A stretch of 64,000 nt of DNA. Source: Lasioglossum baleicum. Taxonomy: Eukaryota; Arthropoda; Insecta; Hymenoptera; Halictidae. Positions 1-14,300 of the stretch are shown one piece after another. The notes under the pieces were generated by a model that saw nothing but the letters and a program-made list of their open reading frames with translations, had not been told where the DNA came from and did no database searches. Location: assembly GCF_051020765.1 (NCBI RefSeq), contig NW_027469098.1, forward strand, positions 62,001-126,000, read 5' to 3'. Every line of letters begins with the position of its first letter. Positions within the stretch are counted from its first letter, which is position 1. The translations under genes were made by a program, and so were the position numbers.

Positions 1-2394
1 GCGTTATGCGTTATGCGTTATGCGATGTGCGTTATGCGTTATGCGTTATGCGTTATGCGTTATGCGTTAAGGATTATGACTTTTTCATTGAGCGTTATGC
101 GTTATGACTTTTCCATTGAGCGTTATGCGTTATGCGTTATGCGTTATGCGTTATGCGTTATGCGTTATGCGTTAAGCATTATGACTTTTTCATTGAGCGT
201 TATGCGTTATGACTTTTCCATTGAGCGTTATGCGTTATTCGTTATGGGTTATGCGTTATGCGTTATGGGTTATGCGTTATGCGTTATGCGTTATGCGTTA
301 TGCGTTATGCGTTATGCATTATGCGTTATGCGTTATCCGTTATGCGTTATGCGTTATGCGTAATGCGTTATGAGTAATGTGTCATGCGTTATCCGTTATG
401 CGTTACGCGTTACGCGTTATGCGTTACGCGTTATGCGTTATCCGTTATGCTTTACGCGTTATGCGTTATGCGTTATGCGTTATGCGTCATGCGTTATCCG
501 TTATGCGTTATGCGTTATGCGTTATGCGTTATGCGTTATGCGTTATGCGTTATGCGTTATGCGTTATGCGTTATGCGTTATGCGTTATGCGTTATGCGTT
601 ATGCGTTATGCGTTATGCGTTATGCGTTATGCGTTATGCGTTATGCGTTATGCGTTATGCGTTATGCGTTATGCGTTATGCGTTATGCGTTATGCGTTAT
701 GCGTTATGCGTTATGCGTTATGCGTTATGCGTTATGCGTTATGCGTTATGCGTTATGCGTTATGCGTTATGCGTTATGCGTTAGGCGTTATGCGTTATGC
801 GTTACGCGTTATGCGTTATGCGTTATGCGTTATGCGTTATGCGTTATGCGTTATGCGTTATGCGTTATGCGTTATTTGTTATGCGTTATGCGTTATGTGT
901 TATGCGTTGTGCTTTACGGGTTATGCGATATGCGTTATGCGTTATGACTTTTTCATTGGACGTTATGCGTTATGCGATATGCGTTATGCGTTATGCGTTA
1001 TGCGTTATGCGTTATGCGTTATGCGTTATGCGTTATGCGTTATGCGATATGCGTTATGCGTTATGCGTTATGCGTTATGCGTTATGCGTTACGCGTTATG
1101 CGTTACGCGTTATGCGTTATGCGTTATGCGTTATGCGTTATGCGTTATGCGTTATTCGTTATGCGTTATGCGTTATGCGTTATGCGTTATGCGTTATGCG
1201 TTATGCGTTATGCGATGTGCGTTATGCGTTATGCGTTATGCGTTATGCGTTATGCGTTATGCGTTAAGGATTATGACTTTTTCATTGAGCGTTATGCGTT
1301 ATGACTTTTCCATTGAGCGTTATGCGTTATGCGTTATGCGTTATGCGTTATGCGTTATGCGTTAAGCATTATGACTTTTTCATTGAGCGTTATGCGTTAT
1401 GACTTTTCCATTGAGCGTTATGCGTTATTCGTTATGGGTTATGCGTTATGCGTTATGGGTTATGCGTTATGCGTTATGCGTTATGCGTTATGCGTTATGC
1501 GTTATGCGTTATGCGTTATGCATTATGCGTTATGCGTTATCCGTTATGCGTTATGCGTTATGCGTAATGCGTTATGAGTAATGTGTCATGCGTTATCCGT
1601 TATGCGTTACGCGTTACGCGTTATGCGTTACGCGTTATGCGTTATCCGTTATGCTTTACGCGTTATGCGTTATGCGTTATGCGTTATGCGTCATGCGTTA
1701 TCCGTTATGCGTTATGCGTTATGCGTTATGCGTTATGCGTTATGCGTTATGCGTTATGCGTTATGCGTTATGCGTTATGCGTTATGCGTTATGCGTTATG
1801 CGTTATGCGTTATGCGTTATGCGTTATGCGTTATGCGTTATGCGTTATGCGTTATGCGTTATGCGTTATGCGTTATGCGTTATGCGTTATGCGTTATGCG
1901 TTATGCGTTATGCGTTATGCGTTATGCGTTATGCGTTATGCGTTATGCGTTATGCGTTATGCGTTATGCGTTATGCGTTATGCGTTATGCGTTATGCGTT
2001 ATGCGTTATGCGTTATGCGTTATGCGTTATGCGTTATGCGTTATGCGTTATGCGTTATGCGTTATGCGTTATGCGTTATGCGTTATGCGTTATGCGTTAT
2101 GCGTTATGCGTTATGCGTTATGCGTTATGCGTTATGCGTTATGCGTTATGCGTTATGCGTTATGCGTTATGCGTTATGCGTTATGCGTTATGCGTTATGC
2201 GTTATGCGTTATGCGTTATGTGTTATGCGTTATGCGTTATGTGTTATGCGTTGTGCTTTACGGGTTATGCGATATGCGTTATGCGTTATGACTTTTTCAT
2301 TGGACGTTATGCGTTATGCGATATGCGTTATGCGTTATGCGTTATGCGGTATGCGTTATGCGTTATGCGTTATGCGATATGCGTTATGCGTTAT

Positions 2395-5300
2395 GCTTAT
2401 GCGTTATGCGTTATGCGTTACGCGTTATGCGTTACGCGTTATGCGTTATGCGTTATGCGTTATGCGTTATGCGTTATTCGTTATGCGTTATGCGTTATGC
2501 GTTATGCGTTATGCGTTATGCGTTATTCGTTATGCGTTATGCGTTATGCGTTATGCGTTATGCGTTATGCGATGTGCGTTATGCGTTATGCGTTATGCGT
2601 TATGCGTTATGCGTTAAGCATTATGACTTTTTCATTGAGCGTTATGCGTTATGACTTTTCCATTGAGCGTTATGCGTTATGCGTTATGCGTTATGCGTTA
2701 TGCGTTATGCGTTAAGCATTATGACTTTTTCATTGAGCGTTATGCGTTATGACTTTTCCATTGAGCGTTATGCGTTATTCGTTATGGGTTATGCGTTATG
2801 CGTTATGGGTTATGCGTTATGCGTTATGCGTTATGCGTTATGCGTTATGCATTATGCGTTATGCGTTATCCGTTATGCGTTATGCGTTATGCGTAATGCG
2901 TTATGAGTAATGTGTCATGCGTTATGCGTTATGCGTTATGCGTTACGCGTTATGCGTTACGCGTTATGCGTTATGCGTTATGCGTTATGCGTTACGCGTT
3001 ATGCGTTATGCGTTATGCGTTATGCGTTATGCGTTATGCGTTATGCGTTATGCGTTATGCGTTATGCGTTATGCGTTATGCGTTATGCGTTATGCGTTAT
3101 GCGTTATGCGTTATGCGTTATGCGTTATGCGTAATGCGTTATGCGTTATGCGTTATGCGTTATGCGTTATGCGTTATGCGTTATGCGTTATGCGTTATGC
3201 GTTATGCGTTATGCGTTATGCGTTATCCGTTATGCGTTATGCGTTATGCGTTATGCGTTATGCGTTATGCGTTATGCGTTATGCGTTATGCGTTATGCGT
3301 TATGCGTTATGCGTTATGCGTTATGCGTTATGCGTTATGCGTTATGCGTTATGCGTTATGCGTTATGCGTTATGCGTTATGCGTTATGCGTTATGCGTTA
3401 TGCGTTATGCGTTATGCGTTATGCGTTATGCGTTATGCGTTATGCGTTATGCGTTATGCGTTATGCGTTACGCGTTATGCGTTACGCGTTATGCGTTATG
3501 CGTTATGCGTTATGCGTTATGCGTTATGCGTTATTCGTTATGCGTTATGCGTTATGCGTTATGCGTTATGCGTTATGCGATGTGCGTTATGCGTTATGCG
3601 TTATGCGTTATGCGTTAAGCATTATGACTTTTTCATTGAGCGTTATGCGTTATGACTTTTCCATTGAGCGTTATGCGTTATGCGTTATGCGTTATGCGTT
3701 AAGCATTATGACTTTTTCATTGAGCGTTATGCGTTATGACTTTTCCATTGAGCGTTATGCGTTATTCGTTATGGGTTATGCGTTATGCGTTATGGGTTAT
3801 GCGTTATGCGTTATGCGTTATGCGTTATGCGTTATGCATTATGCGTTATGCGTTATCCGTTATGCGTTATGCGTTATGCGTAATGCGTTATGAGTAATGT
3901 GTCATGCGTTATGCGTTATGCGTTATGCGTTATGCGTTATGCGTTATGCGTTATGCGTTATGCGTTACGCGTTATGCGTTATGCGTTATGCGTTATGCGT
4001 TATTCGTCATGCGTTATGCGTTATGCGTTATGCGTTATGCGTTATGCGTTATGCGTTATGCGTTATGCGTTATGCGTTATGCGTTATGCGTTATGCGTTA
4101 TGCGTTATGCGTTATGCGTTATGCGTTATGCGTTTTGCGTTATGCGTTATGCGTTATGCGTTATGCGTTATGCGTTATGCGTTATGCGTTATGCGTTATG
4201 CGTTATGCGTTATGCGTTATGCGTTATGCGTTATGCGTTATGCGTTATGCGTTATGCGTTATGCGTTATGCGTTATGCGTTATGCGTTATGCGTTATGCG
4301 TTATGCGTTATGCGTTATGCGTTATGCGTTATGCGTTATGCGTTATGCGTTATGCGTTATGCGTTATGCGTTATGCGTTATGCGTTATGCGTTATGCGTT
4401 ATGCGTTATGCGTTATGCGTTATGCGTTATGCGTTATGCGTTATGCGTTATGCGTTATGCGTTATGCGTTATGCGTTATGCGTTATGCGTTATGCGTTAT
4501 GCGTTATGCGTTATGCGTTATGCGTTATGCGTTATGCGTTATGCGTTATGCGTTATGCGTTATGCGTTATGCGTTATGCGTTATGCGTTATGCGTTATGC
4601 GTTATGCGTTATGCGTTATGCGTTATGCGTTATGCGTTATGCGTTATGCGTTATGCGTTATGCGTTATGCGTTATGCGTTATGCGTTATGCGTTATGCGT
4701 TATGCGTTATGCGTTATGCGTTATGCGTTATGCGTTATGCGTTATGCGTTATGCGTTATGCGTTATGCGTTATGCGTTATGCGTTATGCGTTATGCGTTA
4801 TGCGTTATGCGTTATGCGTTATGCGTTATGCGTTATGCGTTATGCGTTATGCGTTATGCGTTATGCGTTATGCGTTATGCGTTATGCGTTATGCGTTATG
4901 CGTTATGCGTTATGCGTTATGCGTTATGCGTTATGCGTTATGCGTTATGCGTTATGCGTTATGCGTTATGCGTTATGCGTTATGCGTTATGCGTTATGCG
5001 TTATGCGTTATGCGTTATGCGTTATGCGTTATGTGTTATGCGTTATGCGTTATGTGTTATGCGTTGTGCTTTACGGGTTATGCGATATGCGTTATGCGTT
5101 ATGACTTTTTCATTGGACGTTATGCGTTATGCGATATGCGTTATGCGTTATGCGTTATGCGTTATGCGTTATGCGTTATGCGTTATGCGATATGCGTTAT
5201 GCGTTATGCTTATGCGTTATGCGTTATGCGTTACGCGTTATGCGTTACGCGTTATGCGTTATGCGTTATGCGTTATGCGTTATGCGTTATTCGTTATGCG

Positions 5301-8300
5301 TTATGCGTTATGCGTTATGCGTTATGCGTTATGCGTTATTCGTTATGCGTTATGCGTTATGCGTTATGCGTTATGCGTTATGCGATGTGCGTTATGCGTT
5401 ATGCGTTATGCGTTATGCGTTATGCGTTAAGCATTATGACTTTTTCATTGAGCGTTATGCGTTATGACTTTTCCATTGAGCGTTATGCGTTATGCGTTAT
5501 GCGTTATGCGTTATGCGTTATGCGTTAAGCATTATGACTTTTTCATTGAGCGTTATGCGTTATGACTTTTCCATTGAGCGTTATGCGTTATTCGTTATGG
5601 GTTATGCGTTATGCGTTATGGGTTATGCGTTATGCGTTATGCGTTATGCGTTATGCGTTATGCGTTATGCATTATGCGTTATGCGTTATCCGTTATGCGT
5701 TATGCGTTATGCGTAATGCGTTATGAGTAATGTGTCATGCGTTATGCGTTATGCGTTATGCGTTACGCGTTATGCGTTACGCGTTATGCGTTATGCGTTA
5801 TGCGTTATGCGTTACGCGTTATGCGTTATGCGTTATGCGTTATGCGTTATGCGTTATGCGTTATGCGTTATGCGTTATGCGTTATGCGTTATGCGTTATG
5901 CGTTATGCGTTATGCGTTATGCGTTATGCGTTATGCGTTATGCGTTATGCGTAATGCGTTATGCGTTATGCGTTATGCGTTATGCGTTATGCGTTATGCG
6001 TTATGCGTTATGCGTTATGCGTTATGCGTTATGCGTTATGCGTTATGCGTTATGCGTTATGCGTTATGCGTTATGCGTTATGCGTTATGCGTTATGCGTT
6101 ATGTGTTATGCGTTATGCGTTATGTGTTATGCGTTGTGCTTTACGGGTTATGCGATATGCGTTATGCGTTATGACTTTTTCATTGGACGTTATGCGTTAT
6201 GCGATATGCGTTATGCGTTATGCGTTATGCGGTATGCGTTATGCGTTATGCGTTATGCGATATGCGTTATGCGTTATGCTTATGCGTTATGCGTTATGCG
6301 TTACGCGTTATGCGTTACGCGTTATGCGTTATGCGTTATGCGTTATGCGTTATTCGTTATGCGTTATGCGTTATGCGTTATGCGTTATGCGTTATGCGTT
6401 ATTCGTTATGCGTTATGCGTTATGCGTTATGCGTTATGCGTTATGCGATGTGCGTTATGCGTTATGCGTTATGCGTTATGCGTTATGCGTTAAGCATTAT
6501 GACTTTTTCATTGAGCGTTATGCGTTATGACTTTTCCATTGAGCGTTATGCGTTATGCGTTATGCGTTATGCGTTATGCGTTATGCGTTAAGCATTATGA
6601 CTTTTTCATTGAGCGTTATGCGTTATGACTTTTCCATTGAGCGTTATGCGTTATTCGTTATGGGTTATGCGTTATGCGTTATGGGTTATGCGTTATGCGT
6701 TATGCGTTATGCGTTATGCGTTATGCATTATGCGTTATGCGTTATCCGTTATGCGTTATGCGTTATGCGTAATGCGTTATGAGTAATGTGTCATGCGTTA
6801 TGCGTTATGCGTTATGCGTTACGCGTTATGCGTTACGCGTTATGCGTTATGCGTTATGCGTTATGCGTTACGCGTTATGCGTTATGCGTTATGCGTTATG
6901 CGTTATGCGTTATGCGTTATGCGTTATGCGTTATGCGTTATGCGTTATGCGTTATGCGTTATGCGTTATGCGTTATGCGTTATGCGTTATGCGTTATGCG
7001 TTATGCGTTATGCGTAATGCGTTATGCGTTATGCGTTATGCGTTATGCGTTATGCGTTATGCGTTATGCGTTATGCGTTATGCGTTATGCGTTATGCGTT
7101 ATGCGTTATGCGTTATGCGTTATGCGTTATGCGTTATGCGTTATGCGTTATGCGTTATGCGTTATGCGTTATGCGTTATGCGTTATGCGTTATGCGTTAT
7201 GCGTTATGCGTTATGCGTTATGCGTTATGCGTTATGCGTTATGCGTTATGCGTTATGCGTTATGCGTTATGCGTTATGCGTTATGCGTTATGCGTTATGC
7301 GTTATGCGTTATGCGTTATGCGTTATGCGTTATGCGTTATGCGTTATGCGTTATGCGTTATGCGTTACGCGTTATGCGTTACGCGTTATGCGTTATGCGT
7401 TATGCGTTATGCGTTATGCGTTATGCGTTATTCGTTATGCGTTATGCGTTATGCGTTATGCGTTATGCGTTATGCGATGTGCGTTATGCGTTATGCGTTA
7501 TGCGTTATGCGTTAAGCATTATGACTTTTTCATTGAGCGTTATGCGTTATGACTTTTCCATTGAGCGTTATGCGTTATGCGTTATGCGTTATGCGTTAAG
7601 CATTATGACTTTTTCATTGAGCGTTATGCGTTATGACTTTTCCATTGAGCGTTATGCGTTATTCGTTATGGGTTATGCGTTATGCGTTATGGGTTATGCG
7701 TTATGCGTTATGCGTTATGCGTTATGCGTTATGCATTATGCGTTATGCGTTATACGTTATGCGTTATGCGTTATGCGTAATGCGTTATGAGTAATGTGTC
7801 ATGCGTTATGCGTTATGCGTTATGCGTTATGCGTTATGCGTTATGCGTTATGCGTTATGCGTTACGCGTTATGCGTTATGCGTTATGCGTTATGCGTTAT
7901 TCGTCATGCGTTATGCGTTATGCGTTATGCGTTATGCGTTATGCGTTATGCGTTATGCGTTATGCGTTATGCGTTATGCGTTATGCGTTATGCGTTATGC
8001 GTTATGCGTTATGCGTTATGCGTTATGCGTTATGCGTTATGCGTTATGCGTTATGCGTTATGCGTTATGCGTTATGCGTTATGCGTTATGCGTTATGCGT
8101 TATGCGTTATGCGTTATGCGTTATGCGTTATGCGTTATGCGTTATGCGTTATGCGTTATGCGTTATGCGTTATGCGTTATGCGTTATGCGTTATGCGTTA
8201 TGCGTTATGCGTTATGCGTTATGCGTTATGCGTTATGCGTTATGCGTTATGCGTTATGCGTTATGCGTTATGCGTTATGCGTTATGCGTTATGCGTTATG

Positions 8301-11300
8301 CGTTATGCGTTATGCGTTATGCGTTATGCGTTATGCGTTATGCGTTATGCGTTATGCGTTATGCGTTATGCGTTATGCGTTATGCGTTATGCGTTATGCG
8401 TTATGCGTTAAGCGTTATACGTTATGCGATATGCGTTATTCGTTATGCGTTATGCGTTATGCGATATGCGTTATGCGTTATGCGTTATGCGTTATGCGTT
8501 ATGCGTTATGCGTTATGCGTTATGCGTTATGCGTTATGCGTTATGCGTTATGCGTTATGCGTTATGCGTTATGCGTTATGCGTTATGCGTTATGCGTTAT
8601 GCGTTATGCGTTATGCGTTATGCGTTATGCGTTATGCGTTATGCGTTATGCGTTATGCGTTATGCGTTATGCGTTATGCGTTATGCGTTATGCGTTATGC
8701 GTTATGCGTTATGCGTTATGCGTTATGCGTTATGCGTTATGCGTTATGCGTTATGCGTTATGCGTTATGCGTTATGCGTTATGCGTTATGCGTTATGCGT
8801 TATGCGTTATGCGTTATGCGTTATGCGTTATGCGTTATGCGTTATGCGTTATGCGTTATGCGTTATGCGTTATGCGTCATGCGTTATGCGTCATGCGTTA
8901 TGCGTTATGCGTCATGCGTTATCCGTTATGCGTTATGCGTTATGCGTTATGCGTTATGCGTTATGCGTTATGCGTTATGCGTTATGCGTTATGCGTTATG
9001 CGTTACGCGTTATGCGTTATGCGTTATGCGTTATGCGTTATGCGTTATGCGTTATGCGTTATGCGTTATGCGTTATGCGTTATGCGTTATGCGTTATGCG
9101 TTATTTGTTATGCGTTATGCGTTATGTGTTATGCGTTGTGCTTTACGGGTTATGCGATATGCGTTATGCGTTATGACTTTTTCATTGGACGTTATGCGTT
9201 ATGCGATATGCGTTATGCGTTATGCGTTATGCGTTATGCGTTATGCGTTATGCGTTATGCGTTATGCGTTATGCGTTATGCGATATGCGTTATGCGTTAT
9301 GCGTTATGCGTTATGCGTTATGCGTTACGCGTTATGCGTTACGCGTTATGCGTTATGCGTTATGCGTTATGCGTTATGCGTTATTCGTTATGCGTTATGC
9401 GTTATGCGTTATGCGTTATGCGTTATGCGTTATGCGTTATGCGTTATGCGATGTGCGTTATGCGTTATGCGTTATGCGTTATGCGTTATGCGTTAAGGAT
9501 TATGACTTTTTCATTGAGCGTTATGCGTTATGACTTTTCCATTGAGCGTTATGCGTTATGCGTTATGCGTTATGCGTTATGCGTTATGCGTTATGAGTTA
9601 AGCATTATGACTTTTTCATTGAGCGTTATGCGTTATGACTTTTCCATTGAGCGTTATGCGTTATTCGTTATGGGTTATGCGTTATGCGTTATGGGTTATG
9701 CGTTATGCGTTATGCGTTATGCGTTATGCGTTATGCGTTATGCATTATGCGTTATGCGTTATCCGTTATGCGTTATGCGTTATGCGTAATGCGTTATGAG
9801 TAATGTGTCATGCGTTATCCGTTATGCGTTACGCGTTACGCGTTATGCGTTACGCGTTATGCGTTATCCGTTATGCTTTACGCGTTATGCGTTATGCGTT
9901 ATGCGTTATGCGTCATGCGTTATCCGTTATGCGTTATGCGTTATGCGTTATGCGTTATGCGTTATGCGTTATGCGTTATGCGTTATGCGTTATGCGTTAT
10001 GCGTTATGCGTTATGCGTTATGCGTTATGCGTTATGCGTTATGCGTTATGCGTTATGCGTTATGCGTTATGCGTTATGCGTTCTGCGTTATGCGTTATGC
10101 GTTATGCGTTATGCGTTATGCGTTATGCGTTATGCGTTATGCGTTATGCGTTATGCGTTATGCGTTATGCGTTATGCGTTATGCGTTATGCGTTATGCGT
10201 TATGCGTTATGCGTTATGCGTTATGCGTTATGCGTTATGCGTTATGCGTTATGCGTTATGCGTTATGCGTTATGCGTTATGCGTTATGCGTTATGCGTTA
10301 TGCGTTATGCGTTATGCGTTATGCGTTATGCGTTATGCGTTATGCGTTATGCGTTATGCGCTATGCGTTATGCGTTATGCGTTATGCGTTATGCGTTATG
10401 CGTTATGTGTTATGCGTTATGCGTTATGTGTTATGCGTTGTGCTTTACGGGTTATGCGATATGCGTTATGCGTTATGACTTTTTCATTGGACGTTATGCG
10501 TTATGCGATATGCGTTATGCGTTATGCGTTATGCGTTATGCGTTATGCGTTATGCGTTATGCGATATGCGTTATGCGTTATGCTTATGCGTTATGCGTTA
10601 TGCGTTACGCGTTATGCGTTATGCGTTACGCGTTATGCGTTATGCGTTATGCGTTATGCGTTATGCGTTATGCGTTATGCGTTATGCGTTAAGCGTTATA
10701 CGTTATGCGATATGCGTTATTCGTTATGCGTTATGCGTTATGCGATATGCGTTATGCGTTATGCGTTATGCGTTATGCGTTATGCGTTATGCGTTATGCG
10801 TTATGCGTTATGCGTTATGCGTTATGCGTTATGCGTTATGCGTTATGCGTTATGCGTTATGCGTTATGCGTTATGCGTTATGCGTTATGCGTTATGCGTT
10901 ATGCGTTATGCGTTATGCGTTATGCGTTATGCGTTATGCGTTATGCGTTATGCGTTATGCGTTATGCGTTATGCGTTATGCGTTATGCGTTATGCGTTAT
11001 GCGTTATGCGTTAAGCGTTATACGTTATGCGATATGCGTTATTCGTTATGCGTTATGCGTTATGCGATATGCGTTATGCGTTATGCGTTATGCGTTATGC
11101 GTTATGCGTTATGCGTTATGCGTTATGCGTTATGCGTTATGCGTTATGCGTTATGCGTTATGCGTTATGCGTTATGCGTTATGCGTTATGCGTTATGCGT
11201 TATGCGTTATGCGTTATGCGTTATGCGTTATGCGTTATGCGTTATGCGTTATGCGTTATGCGTTATGCGTTATGCGTTATGCGTTATGCGTTATGCGTTA

Positions 11301-14300
11301 TGCGTTATGGGTTATGCGTTATGCGTTATGCGTTATGCGTTATGCGTTATGCGTTATGCGTTATGCGTTATGCGTTATGCGTTATGCGTTATGCGTTATG
11401 CGTTATGCGTTATGCGTTATGCGTTATGCGTTATGCGTTATGCGTTATGCGTTATGCGTTATGCGTTATGCGTTATGCGTTATGCGTTATGCGTTATGCG
11501 TTATGCGTTATGCGTTATGCGTTATGCGTTATGCGTTATGCGTTATGCGTTATGCGTTATGCGTTATGCGTTATGCGTTATGCGTTATGCGTTATGCGTT
11601 ATGCGTTATGCGTTATGCGTTATGCGTTATGCGTTATGCGTTATGCGTTATGCGTTATGCGTTATGCGTTATGCGTTATGCGTTATGCGTTATGCGTTAT
11701 GCGTTATGCGTTATGCGTCATGCGTTATGCGTCATGCGTTATGCGTTATGCGTCATGCGTTATCCGTTATGCGTTATGCGTTATGCGTTATGCGTTATGC
11801 GTTATGCGTTATGCGTTATGCGTTATGCGTTATGCGTTATGCGTTATGCGTTATGCGTTATGCGTTATGCGTTATGCGTTATGCGTTATGCGTTATGCGT
11901 TATGCGTTATGCGTTATGCGTTATGCGTTATGCGTTATGCGTTATGCGTTATGCGTTATGCGTTATGCGTTATGCGTTATGCGTTATGCGTTATGCGTTA
12001 AGCGTTATACGTTATGCGATATGCGTTATTCGTTATGCGTTATGCGTTATGCGATATGCGTTATGCGTTATGCGTTATGCGTTATGCGTTATGCGTTATG
12101 CGTTGTGCGTTATGCATTGTGCGTTATGCGTTATGCGTTATGCGTTATGCGTTATGCGTTATGCGTTATGCGTTATGCGTTATGCGTTATGCGTTATGCG
12201 TTATGCGTTATGCGTTATGCGTTATGCGTTATGCGTTATGCGTTATGCGTTATGCGTTATGCGTTATGCGTTATGCGTTATGCGTTATGCGTTATGCGTT
12301 ATTTGTTATGCGTTATGCGTTATGTGTTATGCGTTGTGCTTTACGGGTTATGCGATATGCGTTATGCGTTATGACTTTTTCATTGGACGTTATGCGTTAT
12401 GCGATATGCGTTATGCGTTATGCGTTATGCGTTATGCGTTATGCGTTATTCGTTATGCGTTATGCGTTATGCGTTATGCGTTATGCGTTATGCGTTATGC
12501 GTTATGCGTTATGCGATGTGCGTTATGCGTTATGCGTTATGCGTTATGCGTTATGCGTTAAGGATTATGACTTTTTCATTGAGCGTTATGCGTTATGACT
12601 TTTCCATTGAGCGTTATGCGTTATGCGTTATGCGTTATGCGTTATGCGTTATGCGTTATGCGTTAAGCATTATGACTTTTTCATTGAGCGTTATGCGTTA
12701 TGACTTTTCCATTGAGCGTTATGCGTTATTCGTTATGGGTTATGCGTTATGCGTTATGGGTTATGCGTTATGCGTTATGCGTTATGCGTTATGCGTTATG
12801 CGTTATGCATTATGCGTTATGCGTTATCCGTTATGCGTTATGCGTTATGCGTAATGCGTTATGAGTAATGTGTCATGCGTTATCCGTTATGCGTTACGCG
12901 TTACGCGTTATGCGTTACGCGTTATGCGTTATCCGTTATGCTTTACGCGTTATGCGTTATGCGTTATGCGTTATGCGTCATGCGTTATCCGTTATGCGTT
13001 ATGCGTTATGCGTTATGCGTTATGCGTTATGCGTTATGCGTTATGCGTTATGCGTTATGCGTTATGCGTTATGCGTTATGCGTTATGCGTTATGCGTTAT
13101 GCGTTATGCGTTATGCGTTATGCGTTATGCGTTATGCGTTCTGCGTTATGCGTTATGCGTTATGCGTTATGCGTTATGCGTTATGCGTTATGCGTTATGC
13201 GTTATGCGTTATGCGTTATGCGTTATGCGTTATGCGTTATGCGTTATGCGTTATGCGTTATGCGTTATGCGTTATGCGTTATGCGTTATGCGTTATGCGT
13301 TATGCGTTATGCGTTATGCGTTATGCGTTATGCGTTATGCGTTATGCGTTATGCGTTATGCGTTATGCGTTATGCGTTATGCGTTATGCGTTATGCGTTA
13401 TGCGTTATGCGTTATGCGTTATGCGCTATGCGTTATGCGTTATGCGTTATGCGTTATGCGTTATGCGTTATGTGTTATGCGTTATGCGTTATGTGTTATG
13501 CGTTGTGCTTTACGGGTTATGCGATATGCGTTATGCGTTATGACTTTTTCATTGGACGTTATGCGTTATGCGATATGCGTTATGCGTTATGCGTTATGCG
13601 TTATGCGTTATGCGTTATGCGTTATGCGATATGCGTTATGCGTTATGCTTATGCGTTATGCGTTATGCGTTACGCGTTATGCGTTATGCGTTACGCGTTA
13701 TGCGTTATGCGTTATGCGTTATGCGTTATGCGTTATGCGTTATGCGTTATGCGTTATGCGTTAAGCGTTATACGTTATGCGATATGCGTTATTCGTTATG
13801 CGTTATGCGTTATGCGATATGCGTTATGCGTTATGCGTTATGCGTTATGCGTTATGCGTTATGCGTTATGCGTTATGCGTTATGCGTTATGCGTTATGCG
13901 TTATGCGTTATGCGTTATGCGTTATGCGTTATGCGTTATGCGTTATGCGTTATGCGTTATGCGTTATGCGTTATGCGTTATGCGTTATGCGTTATGCGTT
14001 ATGCGTTATGCGTTATGCGTTATGCGTTATGCGTTATGCGTTATGCGTTATGCGTTATGCGTTATGCGTTATGCGTTATGCGTTATGCGTTATGCGTTAT
14101 GCGTTATGCGTTATGCGTTAAGCGTTATACGTTATGCGATATGCGTTATTCGTTATGCGTTATGCGTTATGCGATATGCGTTATGCGTTATGCGTTATGC
14201 GTTATGCGTTATGCGTTATGCGTTATGCGTTATGCGTTATGCGTTATGCGTTATGCGTTATGCGTTATGCGTTATGCGTTATGCGTTATGCGTTATGCGT